Counted from the first letter of the stretch, positions 36,127 to 46,190 are shown. The stretch: DNA of 64,000 nt from Verrucomicrobiia bacterium (GCA_036268055.1 DATAUW010000019.1:1-64000), one strand, 5' to 3'. Numbers and translations are program-made. The notes: generated by a model from the sequence alone, not told the origin.

Positions 36127-38454
36127 TTAATCGGCAACTTGCGGGCGTTTCTCGCCGCTGCCGATCAGCAATCTTAAACTGTTCATCACGACGACGACGG
36201 TGCTGCCTTCGTGGCCGACGACGCCGAGGGTGAGTGGAATTTTTCCGAGCATTGCGAGACAAACGAGGACGACGACGGTGCCCAGCGAGATCACGAGATT
36301 TTGGCGGATCACGCGGCGGGTGCGCTGGCTGAGGCGGAAGGCGGCCAGGAAATTTTCCAGCTTGTCATGCATGAGGACAACTTCGGCTTGTTCGAGCGCG
36401 GCATCCGAACCGCGTGCGCCCATCGCCACGCCGACATCCGCCGCCGCGAGACTGGGCGCGTCGTTGACGCCATCGCCGACCATCGCGACGCGTTGTCCAC
36501 CGGCGGCCAACGCGCGAACGGCTTCGACTTTTTGTTCGGGCTTCAACTCGGCGCGGACGTCGTCGAGATCGAGTTCGGACTTCAAATGTTCCGCAGCGGC
36601 GCGGCGGTCGCCGGTCAAGACGACGGTGCGCAATCCGGCGTGGCGCAATTCTTCGATCACCGATTTCGCCTGCGGGCGAATGTCGTCGCGCAGAACAATG
36701 CGGCCGAGCAAATCGCCTGCGCTGAGCCACACTTCGCCGAAGCCGGCATCCGTGGCAGGCACTTGGGCGATGGTCGCGCAATGAATTCCGCCGGCGAGCC
36801 ATTCGCGGCGGCCAAGGCGGTGAAGCACTTCGCCGCGAGACGCTTCGAGGCCATGCCCGGTCACAGATTCAAAACGGTCGAACTCGACGGGGGTGAATCC
36901 CTGGCGTTTGCCGTAGCGGGTCACGGCGCGCGCGAGGGGATGGGTGGAAAGACGTTCGAGCGAGAAAGCCAGTTGCGCGACTTCGTTTTCGCGGCCCGGC
37001 GGGAAGCTCTCGATTTTTTCCACGCGCAATTCGCCGGTGGTGAGCGTGCCGGTTTTGTCGAGCGCGACAATGTTGATGCCCGCGAGTTTTTCCGCCGCCG
37101 CGCCGCCGCGAAATAAAATCCCGTGCCGCGCGCCCCAGGCAATCGCCGCGAGCACCGCCGAGGGGATGGACAATACCAGCGCGCAGGGCGAGGCCACGAC
37201 GAGCAGGGTCATGGTGTGATAAAATGCGCTGCGTTGCGCGCCGGTGCCGGTGAAGGCGGCGAGGCCAAAAGCTTTCCACCAGACGAAAAACATGACGAAC
37301 GAAACTCCAAGAATCAGATAGGTGTAGTAAGCGCTGAACTTGTCGGTGAATTGTTGCGCGGGGGCTTTTTGTTGCTGGGCTTCGCGGATAAGCTGGATGA
37401 TTTTTTGCAGGGCACTTTCGCGCGCGAGCCGGGTGACGGTGATTTCGACCGCGCCCCAAAGATTGAGCGTGCCGGCGAGAACGGAATCGCCGGTGGCTTT
37501 TTCGACGGCGACGGCTTCGCCGGTGAGATTGGATTCGTCGGCGGCGGTTTGGCCTTTGGCGATTTCACCGTCCACGGGAAATTGCGCGCCGGGCTTGATG
37601 AGCAAGCGCATGCCGGGGCGCAAGCGCTCGACCGGAACTTCGCTTTCGTGCCCAGCGGCGTCGAGGACGGTGGCGACTTTGGGGGCTTCCTTGAAGAGTG
37701 AACGGATTTCGCGTTGGGTGCGACCGAGGGCGAAATGTTCGAGCGCGCCGGACAGTGAAAAGAGAAAGAGCAGCGTCGCGCCTTCGGCCCACGCGCCGAT
37801 ACATGCGCTGCCGGCAGCGACCGCGAGCATCAGAAAATGCACGTCAATCGTGCGCTCCTGCAAGCCTTCCCAAACTTCCTCGGTGGTGAACCAGCCGCCC
37901 GCGAGGTACGCGGCCAAAAAGCAATAGAGCGACGCGGGCTGGCCTTGCAAAAAATATCCTGCCGCGCCGAACACGCCGCACAAAATGGCCGCGGCGAGTT
38001 GCGCTTTCCATTCGTCGAAATGATCGTGAGGCTCGATGAATTCGACGTCGCGCTGGACGACTTTGGGCCACGGAATATCGCGCCAGCGCCAGAAGCTGGG
38101 GGCGGTCGGACAGGTCACGCGCGCGATGGTGGTGGCATCGCCTTCGCTGCGAATGGTGACAGTTCCGCGTTCCTGCGCCGTGAGCGGGGTGGTGCAGGTC
38201 GCGCAATTACCGGCGCCGGTGAGGAGTCCGCAAGGTTCGGCATCCGGGCCGCGGGTATTTTGTAGAGTGGCGGTGACGCGTTCGGTGATTTTGGGGACGT
38301 CCACCTGCCCGAGTGTGGCGACGGAAATGGTTTTTTGGTGGTGATTGAAAGTGATGGCTTCGAGCGCCGGTTCTTCGCCGAGAACTTTCGCCACCGAACG
38401 CGCGAGGCATTGGGGATCGGTATCGGATTTGGATGGCGTTGGCGGCTGGCTCAT
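36127..38454 (-). CDS. Heavy-metal translocating P1B-type ATPase
   Basis: 775 residues from the ATG at 38454; a start at 38511 would run through the upstream terminator. The N-terminal 110 residues include a NCATC pair in place of a canonical GMTCxxC HMA site, then EPHDHFDEW before the first helix. Core motifs are the TGEAV actuator loop, the metal-site SPCALVLSIP in helix 6, DKTGTLT (phospho-Asp, about 463), the HP motif in STHPLARAV, and GDGVNDAP. The tail GHEGSTVVVVMNSLRLL is typical of Zn/Cd/Co exporters. SPC favours soft or divalent metals, but the ion cannot be fixed. The gene upstream on the same strand encodes a His/Lys-rich secreted peptide. Confidence 0.93.
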   Translation of the reverse strand: MSQPPTPSKSDTDPQCLARSVAKVLGEEPALEAITFNHHQKTISVATLGQVDVPKITERVTATLQNTRGPDAEPCGLLTGAGNCATCTTPLTAQERGTVTIRSEGDATTIARVTCPTAPSFWRWRDIPWPKVVQRDVEFIEPHDHFDEWKAQLAAAILCGVFGAAGYFLQGQPASLYCFLAAYLAGGWFTTEEVWEGLQERTIDVHFLMLAVAAGSACIGAWAEGATLLFLFSLSGALEHFALGRTQREIRSLFKEAPKVATVLDAAGHESEVPVERLRPGMRLLIKPGAQFPVDGEIAKGQTAADESNLTGEAVAVEKATGDSVLAGTLNLWGAVEITVTRLARESALQKIIQLIREAQQQKAPAQQFTDKFSAYYTYLILGVSFVMFFVWWKAFGLAAFTGTGAQRSAFYHTMTLLVVASPCALVLSIPSAVLAAIAWGARHGILFRGGAAAEKLAGINIVALDKTGTLTTGELRVEKIESFPPGRENEVAQLAFSLERLSTHPLARAVTRYGKRQGFTPVEFDRFESVTGHGLEASRGEVLHRLGRREWLAGGIHCATIAQVPATDAGFGEVWLSAGDLLGRIVLRDDIRPQAKSVIEELRHAGLRTVVLTGDRRAAAEHLKSELDLDDVRAELKPEQKVEAVRALAAGGQRVAMVGDGVNDAPSLAAADVGVAMGARGSDAALEQAEVVLMHDKLENFLAAFRLSQRTRRVIRQNLVISLGTVVVLVCLAMLGKIPLTLGVVGHEGSTVVVVMNSLRLLIGSGEKRPQVAD

Positions 38455-38490
38455 GGTGGCGAAGGCCGGTTTAATTTCGCTTATTCTGGA

Positions 38491-38526
38491 CAAAAAGAAA
38501 GTCCCCGCCAAAAAGGCAGGGACTTT
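38491..38526 (-). terminator. Terminator between the His-rich peptide gene and the metal ATPase gene
   Basis: Read on the minus strand, AAAGTCCCTGCC pairs with GGCGGGGACTTT (one mismatch) over a TTTTT loop, followed by TCTTTTTG. It lies 49 bases after the peptide stop and 37 bases before the ATPase ATG. It could end the short transcript fully or set a high peptide-to-pump ratio. Confidence 0.75.
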
Positions 38527-38574
38527 GCGCGGAAAATGAATGCGACATGGCTTGCGGCCATATCTGACGGGCTA

Positions 38575-38733
38575 TTAAGCTTTGTGCTTTTTGTGGCCGT
38601 GCTTTTTATGATGCTGCTTGTGGTGCTTTTTCACCAGCTTGACCTGGGTGACGCGGGGCGCGGCCTGGACTTCAGTTTGCATCACAGCACCGGAGAAAGC
38701 CGCCAGAAGTATAATCAGGATAATCTTTTTCAT
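38575..38733 (-). CDS. 52-residue secreted His/Lys-rich peptide
   Basis: Too short for ordinary gene calling; I read it from the ATG at 38733 to the TAA at 38575. Residues 1-25 are a clean signal peptide (MKKIILIILLAAFSGA, cleavage after VQA). The mature part begins APRVTQVKLVKK and ends in a tail of alternating His and Lys, with 9 His and 10 Lys in the last 18 residues. Such tails bind Ni, Zn or Cu. It lies directly upstream of the P1B ATPase on the same strand, separated by a terminator. A periplasmic metal buffer or donor for the pump is inferred; nucleic-acid or polyphosphate binding is the main alternative. Confidence 0.75.
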   Translation of the reverse strand: MKKIILIILLAAFSGAVMQTEVQAAPRVTQVKLVKKHHKQHHKKHGHKKHKA

Positions 38734-38884
38734 GAGATGAGAGAAAATAGACAATAAAGCAGGCGTTTTGTCAATGCGAAAATGGTCGCCGATGCCGGAA
38801 AAGGGCGCATCGGCAAAACCAGGGTTGGTGATTTGTAATTAGGGAAACGGTTGAAAACCGTTTTTTGCGTATGCACCGGTTTTT

Positions 38885-38916
38885 CCCCCAACTGAAGTTT
38901 GGGGGTTAATGAGAAG
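38885..38916. repeat. Dispersed hairpin repeat (CCCCCAACTGAAG...), copy 2
   Basis: It matches 32983-33013 with one extra T in the right arm and includes the same TTAATGAGAAG flank. The near identity over more than 30 bases shows a mobile or recombining origin. Confidence 0.7.
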
Positions 38917-38959
38917 CGTTGGGCGAGTGGGTGAGGTTTGGTATCTCAGAATGGTTCTT

Positions 38960-39042
38960 TCGTCCCTCGCGGGACTTGGATTGAAGGGCGATTTAACCCA
39001 GCAATAAATTGCTGGGCTAAGGTCTGCCGTCCCTGCGGGACT
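38960..39042. repeat. Dispersed repeat with CCCAGC...GCTGGGCTAAG core (copy B)
   Basis: Same layout as copy A at 31461. The central hairpin here is CCCAGCAATAAATTGCTGGG, identical in copy C. Confidence 0.8.
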
Positions 39043-39354
39043 ACGGAGAGTGGTGATTCCACCTAACCTTGTGATGGATGCGCACGGGTGGATGTTACGG
39101 CTCGCGGGTACGCTCGCCCTCCCGATTGGGGTGGCGGTTGTTTTGCGGGAGCGAGGGTGGTGTGGTGATGGTTTTTTTTGTTTCTGGCGGGATGGATTTG
39201 GATGCAGGGCGGGTTAGGCCGAGGCGGCAATCCGGTTTGGGAATGGCTGCGGGTCGCAGACCCGCGGTCCGCACGGATCAAGATGGGTTCTTGACTCGGG
39301 GCGGTCGGCTCATATTATTCGCCGGTTATTTTGAATCATTAAAACTGAAACTGA

Positions 39355-40632
<1,278 letters not shown>

Positions 40633-40650
40633 GGCTTAGAAATTGATTCA

Positions 40651-40686
40651 AGCCCGCAAATTCCTAACGGAGTTTGCGGGTTTTTT
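40651..40686 (+). terminator. Terminator of eno
   Basis: CCCGCAAA (40653-40660) pairs with TTTGCGGG (40673-40680), followed by six T residues. Confidence 0.9.
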
Positions 40687-40714
40687 GTTGTGGGTTTTTG
40701 GGAGTGAAGGGGAG

Positions 40715-40792
40715 ACGCGGGACTTGGTTTGAGGGGTGTTTCAACCCAGCAATAAATTGCTGGGCTAAGGTCGGTCGTCCCTGGCGGGACTT
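40715..40792. repeat. Dispersed repeat with CCCAGC...GCTGGGCTAAG core (copy C)
   Basis: Same layout as copies A and B. It is followed by a GCGCGGCAGCGCAG-type GC-rich stretch and then the GGCTCGCGGGTACGCTCG repeat at 40911-40947; no gene lies in 40793-40947. Confidence 0.8.
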
Positions 40793-40947
40793 CGGATGGC
40801 GGAGCAGTGGTTTTGGCTTAATTATAGTGTCATTTTATGGTCTCCTTTCTCGGACGGCTGCGCGGCAGCGCAGCCCTACCATTATAGTGGGTTGAAGGGG
40901 TGAAGGCAATGTTACGGCTCGCGGGTACGCTCGCGCCCTCCCGATTT

Positions 40948-40980
40948 AAAAAAAAGGGCCGCCATTGGTGATGGCGGCCC
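40948..40980 (-). terminator. Terminator of the beta-strand-repeat PEP-CTERM gene
   Basis: GGGCCGCCAT (40956-40965) pairs with ATGGCGGCCC (40971-40980). On the minus strand the stem is followed by a run of T residues, 21 bases past the stop at 41002. Confidence 0.88.
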
Positions 40981-41001
40981 GGTGATTTCTAAAAATGTTT
41001 T

Positions 41002-42378
41002 TTAGGAGGTGCGGCGGCGGCGGATGAGGCTCAAGGCTCCGGCGAGCGCGGCGCCGAGCAGACCGACGGAGGCAGCGGAGGGTTCCGGGGTGAAGACGAT
41101 GTCACCGGCGCTGTTGATTGTGGCCGCTCCGAGCCCGGTTCCGTTTACTTCAATCTCAGCCAGTTGAGCGGAGGTGAGACCGGTGGTGTCCACGCCGAAT
41201 TGCAGGGTGTCCACAGCCGAATTATAGTTAATCAGATCGAGTGTGCCGGTCCAGGTCAGGGAGGAACTATTGGCAAAGGAGGTGGTGGTTGCGCCCGCGC
41301 CGAAATCAATGATGCCGCCACTGGAAAGAGTGAGGGTGGTAGCTCCCATCGAATGGCTGAAACCACCCAAATTCAAGGTTGCGGTCGGGCCGGTCAAAAC
41401 GATGCCGGAACTGCTGGCGATGGTATTGGCCGCGCCCAGCACGAGGGTGATGGCCGTTGCGCTGGCCGATCCGATGGTGGTTACTCCCGAATAGGTATTG
41501 GCTCCACTTAATTTGATCTTGTCACCGTTGGCGCCGCTCAGCGTGAGGTTGGCGCTGCCGCTGATGGAGCCCGAAAGAGTCAACTGGGCCGTGCCGGGGC
41601 CGTTGTTTCTAAGGTTCAAATTGTTTGCGCCCAGGCTCCAGGTGCCGGTACTGATGACGGGGGTATTGGCAGCGCTGGCAAAATTAACGCCACCGCCGGA
41701 GGCCAAATTCACAAAGTTGTTGCCGAGGGTGATGGCAGCGCCGCCGGAGGAAAGGAGCGGCGCAAAACTGCCGGAGGTGAGTTGGATCCCGATGGCGCCG
41801 GTGCTGAAGGAATTGTTATTGTTGAAGCCGACCAGCGTGCTGCTGGAAGCCAACAACGTCCCGCCGGTATAGGTATTGTTACCCAAAAGATTAATGCTGC
41901 CGCCATTTTCAGGTTCGACGCCGCCGCTGCCACTGATCGGCGCGTTGATATTTACAGTGGAACTGCTGTGGCCAAGAAATCCTTGAACCGTGCCGACCCC
42001 GGCCACTACGGTGGTTGAGGTGGGGAGATCAAGGGTGCCAGAGCCGGTGGCATTCAGATTCAAGGTTTCACCGCTGACGGTGGCGAAAAACCCGGCTACG
42101 GATTCATCGGCGCTGAGCGTGACGGTATAGGGAAGCGCGGTGGTGAACTCGGCGAAACTTCCGGGCGTCCAGGCGCCCGTCGCCGTCGTGCCGCCGGAGG
42201 CCGTGGCCCAATTAGGGTCTTCCCAGGAGTAACTCGCGCCGCTGGTGACGCCGGTGCCGGCAGTGGTGCCGTTGACATCAAAAAAATCGTTACCCGCCTG
42301 GGCATTGTTCGCCTGAAGGCCGAACAGAACGCAAACACCGGCGGAGGCATATAGGAGGGTGGAGGAGAAGTTTTTCAT
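41002..42378 (-). CDS. PEP-CTERM protein with autotransporter-associated beta-strand repeats
   Basis: 458 residues. A signal peptide (LLYASAGVCVLFGLQANNAQA) is followed by a Gly/Ser/Thr/Asn-rich beta-helix region. It contains repeats of the NNTYTGGTLLA and ANTYSGVTTIG kind, typical of autotransporter-associated beta strands. The C-terminus is a PEP-CTERM signal: PEPSAASVGLLGAALAGAL, then LIRRRR. Exosortase would cleave it during export to a surface or matrix. No exosortase gene is in the window. GTTAC direct repeats lie 33-74 bases upstream of its start. Confidence 0.9.
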   Translation of the reverse strand: MKNFSSTLLYASAGVCVLFGLQANNAQAGNDFFDVNGTTAGTGVTSGASYSWEDPNWATASGGTTATGAWTPGSFAEFTTALPYTVTLSADESVAGFFATVSGETLNLNATGSGTLDLPTSTTVVAGVGTVQGFLGHSSSTVNINAPISGSGGVEPENGGSINLLGNNTYTGGTLLASSSTLVGFNNNNSFSTGAIGIQLTSGSFAPLLSSGGAAITLGNNFVNLASGGGVNFASAANTPVISTGTWSLGANNLNLRNNGPGTAQLTLSGSISGSANLTLSGANGDKIKLSGANTYSGVTTIGSASATAITLVLGAANTIASSSGIVLTGPTATLNLGGFSHSMGATTLTLSSGGIIDFGAGATTTSFANSSSLTWTGTLDLINYNSAVDTLQFGVDTTGLTSAQLAEIEVNGTGLGAATINSAGDIVFTPEPSAASVGLLGAALAGALSLIRRRRTS

Positions 42379-42410
42379 AGTTTTTTAGATATAAAAAGGG
42401 CTCTATCTGA

Positions 42411-42452
42411 GTTACAGCCGAGTTACTTCTGTGTTACAAAGGTCGTTGTTAC
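42411..42452 (-). promoter_or_regulatory. GTTAC direct repeats upstream of the PEP-CTERM gene
   Basis: GTTAC (GTAAC in gene orientation) occurs at 42411, 42422, 42433 and 42448, with steps of 11, 11 and 15 bases. An 11-base step matches the spacing used by OmpR/PhoB-family activators. The repeats lie 33-74 bases before the start codon, where an activator would sit. The binding protein is unknown. Confidence 0.4.
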
Positions 42453-42564
42453 TACTTACGATTGCAAGCCGCAAGCAAAAAACATGCAGTTACTTAAAAT
42501 AATTTTGGGGGGCGTTCGTTTTCTGAAAAAAAAATGGGAGCACGAGGGAAGATAGGGAATGAAG

Positions 42565-42612
42565 GTGTTCGGCGGGCCGCCGAACACGGCACGCGGGACG
42601 CGTGCGCTCCCC
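42565..42612 (-). repeat. Solo REP doublet of the alaS-transposon family
   Basis: Read on the minus strand: GGGGAGC, hairpin GCACGCG-TCC-CGCGTGC, then hairpin GTGTTCGGCG-GCC-CGCCGAACAC. This is the same order, and partly the same sequence, as each end of the RAYT element in alaS (53313-53962), but with no transposase between. GGAG at the hairpin base is the tetranucleotide typical of REP sequences recognised by RAYTs. Confidence 0.8.
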
Positions 42613-42711
42613 AAGGCTACGGCGGTGCTGGCCCGGCATTAGAAATTGTTTTATAGACTTTCGCGAGGTGGCGAGTGATTCTGCGGCGTCTCTTTAATTG
42701 AAATCCAGGCG

Positions 42712-43872
42712 ATGAAAAAGATGACTCGGCGCGGCGGTTTGAAACGGATGGCCGTGATGGCGGGCGTGGGCGCTTTGTCCGCGGCTGCTTTTCCATTGCC
42801 GGGGTTTGCCGAGCAGGCCGGAGCGCAGCCATCTCCCACCGAGAGCGAGGCGGCGGCCATCGCGGACATCGCGCAAAAACTGATGCAGGAATGTCATGCG
42901 CCCGGGTTATCCGTGGCGATTGCCCGGCATGGACAGTTTGTCTATCAACGGGGTTTCGGCTATGCGGACAAGGCCAGCGGAGAGAGCGTGACGACGGCGA
43001 GCCGGTTCCGCATCGCCAGCATCAGCAAGCCGTTCACGTCCGTGGCGATTTTTTCGCTGATCGAAGCCGGGCGGTTGAGACTGGACGACTTGATTTTTGG
43101 GGCGAAAGGCATTTTGCAGTTCGATTACGGAGCGAGTTATCCGGAACTGGTGTCCAAGATAACGCTTCACCATTTGCTCACTCATACTTGCGGCGGTTGG
43201 GACAATAATAGTGGAATTGATCCGATGTTCTATAAGCCGGAATGGAATCATCGGGAACTCATCGCGTGGGCGGTGCAGGAGCAGCCGCTGAAGTTTGAAC
43301 CGGGCGCACATTATTCTTATTCCAACTTTGGCTATTGTCTATTGGGACGGGTGATCGAGAAAATCACCGGGCAGAGTTACGCGGGGTTTGTGCAGCGGGC
43401 GATGTTGGACAAATGCGGCATTAAAGATATGCAGGTGGGCGGAAATACCTTCGCCCAGCGGGCCGCCGGTGAAGTGGTTTACTACGGACAACCGGGATCG
43501 GGAACGAATCCTTACGACATGAACATCACGCGCATGGATTCGCATGGCGGGTGGATGGCGACGGCGAGTGACCTGGTGCAATTCGCGATGCACGTGGATG
43601 GTTTCAAAACGACCAAAAATATCCTGACGGCGGAGAGCATCAGGACGATGACGACGGGCAGCACGGCGAATCCACATTATGCGTGCGGCTGGGCGGTGAA
43701 CAGCGTGCCCAACTGGTGGCACAGCGGCAGTTTGCCGGGGACGTTGTCAATCATGGTGCGCACCGCCAGCGGTTTGTGCTGGGCCGCGCTCACCAATACC
43801 CGGACGAGTCAACTGGACCTGGATGCGATGATGTGGAAAATGGTGAAAGCCGTGCCGGCCTGGCGGGCGTGA
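42712..43872 (+). CDS. Beta-lactamase-fold serine hydrolase (class C/EstB type), exported
   Basis: 386 residues. The N-terminus MKKMTRRGGLKRMAVMAGVG has a twin-arginine-like signal followed by a hydrophobic stretch and an AEQ-type cleavage region. The catalytic SxxK is in FRIASISKPFTS (Ser about 102), the YxN in HYSYSNFGYCLLG (about 202-204), and the third motif is near NWWHSGSLPG (HSG, about 345). The family includes class C beta-lactamases, D-peptidases and esterases. The form, with ATASDLVQFAMHV, is of the broad beta-lactamase-related hydrolase group, so antibiotic resistance should not be assumed. Confidence 0.87.
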   Translation: MKKMTRRGGLKRMAVMAGVGALSAAAFPLPGFAEQAGAQPSPTESEAAAIADIAQKLMQECHAPGLSVAIARHGQFVYQRGFGYADKASGESVTTASRFRIASISKPFTSVAIFSLIEAGRLRLDDLIFGAKGILQFDYGASYPELVSKITLHHLLTHTCGGWDNNSGIDPMFYKPEWNHRELIAWAVQEQPLKFEPGAHYSYSNFGYCLLGRVIEKITGQSYAGFVQRAMLDKCGIKDMQVGGNTFAQRAAGEVVYYGQPGSGTNPYDMNITRMDSHGGWMATASDLVQFAMHVDGFKTTKNILTAESIRTMTTGSTANPHYACGWAVNSVPNWWHSGSLPGTLSIMVRTASGLCWAALTNTRTSQLDLDAMMWKMVKAVPAWRA

Positions 43873-43888
43873 CCACACCATTGGCAGG

Positions 43889-45070
43889 CTAGCTTTCGCT
43901 TAACCGTTTCTTCGGGGCTTCCAATAACATTTCGTGGGCCTCTTGCAGGATTGCGGGGATGCGCTCGGCGAAGGGGCTGGTTTTCAAGGTTTTAGCGAGT
44001 TTGGCGGCAGAAGCTTTGCCGGCGTTTTCACCGGGGAACCAATGTTGAGCGTTGCCAAGGAGGTTGTAGCGCATTTTGCCCCATTCGACGAGGTCGAGGG
44101 ACTTGGCGTAGGTCCACAGGCGGAGGATTTCGGAGATGTTGATGTGATCGGGGACGTCGTTGTAATTGGGCAAGCCCTCGAACCAGCGCGCGCACCAGTC
44201 GGCGCCGAGGACGGAATCCATCTCTGCGCGCAATCGTTGTGCAATGGGCGCGATCGTGGTTTGGATTTGGTCGTAATGTTTCAGGGCGTCGAGGTGTTCG
44301 TCGAAATCGGTGGGTTTGGCGGCGCCGCAACTGAGGGTGTGAACTTCCTTGCGGGCGAGACAGTAGAGGTCGTTGAAAATCATCGGCGAAAGCGGGTGGC
44401 AAAGTTTCACGAGCTTGGCCGGGGGTTCGTAAAGTTTGCCGCCCTTGTCGTTGGGGCTGATGATGAACATGCCCATGTCGTGCTTGTGGCCGGCAAGGAC
44501 GGCGGACCAGTTCAGGTCGTTGACGAAATACCAGTGGAGGTTGACGTAATCGAATTCGTCGGTGGCGATGGCGTCTTCGATGACGTCGGTGGTGGCGTGG
44601 GTGGAGAAGCCGATGAATTTCACACGGCCTTCGCGCTGGAGTTGGCGGGCAACGGCGAGGCAGCCATTTTTGCGAACGGTGAAGTCAAGCAGTTCGCGGT
44701 TATTGATGCCGTGCATCGAAAGCAAGTCCACGTGGTCGAGCTTCAGGTAAGCCATGGATTGCTCGAAGGTCTTGAGAAAATCCTTGGGGTCGGCCATGGG
44801 CGCGACCTTGGTTTGCACGATCATTTTGTCGCGCGGTAATTTGGGCAGCAGTGCGCCGAGTTGCATTTCTGAGGAGCCGTAGCCGCGCGCGGTTTCAATA
44901 TGGTTGATGCCCAGTTCCAGGGCGCGATGGATGGTCGCTTCGAGGTTCTCCTGATTGGCGCGGGGAACGTCCTTGGGATCCACGTCCTGCCACTTGTATT
45001 GATAACGCATCCCTCCGCACGAGATGACAGGCATTTTGAGTTCCGTCCGGCCAAATCTTCGATATTTCAT
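43889..45070 (-). CDS. Aldo/keto reductase
   Basis: 393 residues from the ATG at 45070 ([20 protein letters not shown]). The barrel carries catalytic Asp/Tyr in [12 protein letters not shown], Lys in MIVQTKVAP and His in DLLSMHGIN. The roughly 100 residues after the barrel ([31 protein letters not shown]) form an extra C-terminal domain seen in a subgroup of such reductases that often also has Fe-S cysteines. Here only one Cys remains there, so a cluster is unlikely. Substrate unknown. Confidence 0.87.
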   Translation of the reverse strand: MKYRRFGRTELKMPVISCGGMRYQYKWQDVDPKDVPRANQENLEATIHRALELGINHIETARGYGSSEMQLGALLPKLPRDKMIVQTKVAPMADPKDFLKTFEQSMAYLKLDHVDLLSMHGINNRELLDFTVRKNGCLAVARQLQREGRVKFIGFSTHATTDVIEDAIATDEFDYVNLHWYFVNDLNWSAVLAGHKHDMGMFIISPNDKGGKLYEPPAKLVKLCHPLSPMIFNDLYCLARKEVHTLSCGAAKPTDFDEHLDALKHYDQIQTTIAPIAQRLRAEMDSVLGADWCARWFEGLPNYNDVPDHINISEILRLWTYAKSLDLVEWGKMRYNLLGNAQHWFPGENAGKASAAKLAKTLKTSPFAERIPAILQEAHEMLLEAPKKRLSES

Positions 45071-45165
45071 GCGACCCAATGATGGCAGATAAATTGGTTT
45101 GCGCAACGCCGGAATGGCTGGCTGCACGAAATGTTCCGCGGTTGTGAAGAATTTTTAAAGGAGCG

Positions 45166-45194
45166 TTGACACAGTCATTTGCACCGGTTAAGTT
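45166..45194 (+). promoter_or_regulatory. Candidate sigma-70-type promoter of the coiled-coil protein gene
   Basis: TTGACA (45166-45171), a 17-base spacer and TAAGTT (45189-45194). A small hairpin AAGTTG...CAACTT (45190-45212) follows in the presumed leader, and the gene starts at 45228. Confidence 0.5.
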
Positions 45195-45227
45195 GGGGAT
45201 GTTACTCAACTTGATTACCGTTTTGCC

Positions 45228-45980
45228 ATGCTTATTCGAATAATGTTAGGGATTGCCATTCTCGCAGGATTGGCGGCTGGAGTGTTAAATTTCGTCACGG
45301 TTAAGGAGAAAATAACCACGACTATTAACGACCGGGATACGTATCACAAAAATTGGGATACGGAAACCGCCGCTCACAAGAAATTCGAGAAGCTGGCCAA
45401 AGATACGCAAAGCGCTTTGGAACGCACGAATGCCTTGCTCGTCGCCACACAGGCCGAGCGCGATACCGCCGTCCAAACCGCCGCCGACCAGACCAAGCGC
45501 GCGCAAGACCTCGCCGACAATTTGAAGAAGACTCAGGTGGAACGCGACAGCGCTCAGAACGATCTCGCCGCTTGGAAAGCCTTGGGCATCCCCATCGAGA
45601 ATATTAAGACCACGCTCGCCTCGCTCAAAGCCGTCACCGAAGAGCGCGACGCCATCGAGGAAGAAAAGAAAGTCCTTACCGCCACCAATTACAAGCTGAA
45701 CCAAAAGATTCAAAGCATCTTGAATCCCGATTATGATGTTCCCCTGCCCGCCGGTTTGAAAGGCAAAGTGCTCGTCGCCGATCCTCGTTATGATTTCGTC
45801 GTGCTCGACATTGGTGAAAAACAAGGCGTGCTCGAAGATGGCAAGTTGCTCGTGAACCGCAATGGCAAGCTCATCGCCAAAGTCAAAGTCAAGAGCGTCC
45901 AGGCCGATCGTTGCATCGCCAACGTCATGCCCGGCTGGAAACTGGGCGACGTGATGGAAGGCGATCAAGTCCTTTACTAA
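45228..45980 (+). CDS. Membrane-anchored coiled-coil protein
   Basis: 250 residues. An N-terminal helix (IMLGIAILAGLAAGVLNFV) anchors it. Residues 30-165 are a long coiled coil of charged heptads (KKFEKLAKDTQSALERTNALL through ERDAIEEEKKVL). A C-terminal beta domain of about 75 residues (GKVLVADPRYDFVVLDIGEKQGVLEDGKLLVNRNGKLIAKVKV) resembles the barrel repeats at the end of MreC-like proteins. The layout suggests a periplasmic scaffold. The next gene, 8 bases on, encodes a lipoprotein and is surely co-expressed. Confidence 0.75.
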   Translation: MLIRIMLGIAILAGLAAGVLNFVTVKEKITTTINDRDTYHKNWDTETAAHKKFEKLAKDTQSALERTNALLVATQAERDTAVQTAADQTKRAQDLADNLKKTQVERDSAQNDLAAWKALGIPIENIKTTLASLKAVTEERDAIEEEKKVLTATNYKLNQKIQSILNPDYDVPLPAGLKGKVLVADPRYDFVVLDIGEKQGVLEDGKLLVNRNGKLIAKVKVKSVQADRCIANVMPGWKLGDVMEGDQVLY

Positions 45981-45988
45981 GATTTTAA

Positions 45989-46171
45989 ATGCGCCTCCGC
46001 CAACTCATCCTAAATCCCCGAGTCTGGCTTCTTGCGGCCTTGCTCGGGTTGACTGTTGGATTGACGGGTTGTGGCACGGATGAACCCGATAATGTTTCCT
46101 CGAAGCCTTGGAATTCTCCCGAGGGCTGGCAAAACGGTTCATTGCCCAGCAATCTCTATCAGAATCACTAA
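45989..46171 (+). CDS. Small lipoprotein
   Basis: 60 residues. LLAALLGLTVGLTGCGTDEP is a signal peptide with a lipobox (LTGC, Cys 28). The 33-residue mature part is hydrophilic (DEPDNVSSKPWNSPEGWQNG) without a known domain. Asp lies at +4 rather than +2, so outer-membrane placement is possible. It follows the coiled-coil gene by 8 bases; a hairpin at 46194-46212 may end the unit. Confidence 0.75.
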   Translation: MRLRQLILNPRVWLLAALLGLTVGLTGCGTDEPDNVSSKPWNSPEGWQNGSLPSNLYQNH

Positions 46172-46190
46172 GCTCTCCTTTTTCCTCCTG

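Noticed and set aside
39063-39281. 72-residue minus-strand ORF before eno
   Set aside because: It is composed of dispersed repeat sequence with no start signal or recognisable protein features.
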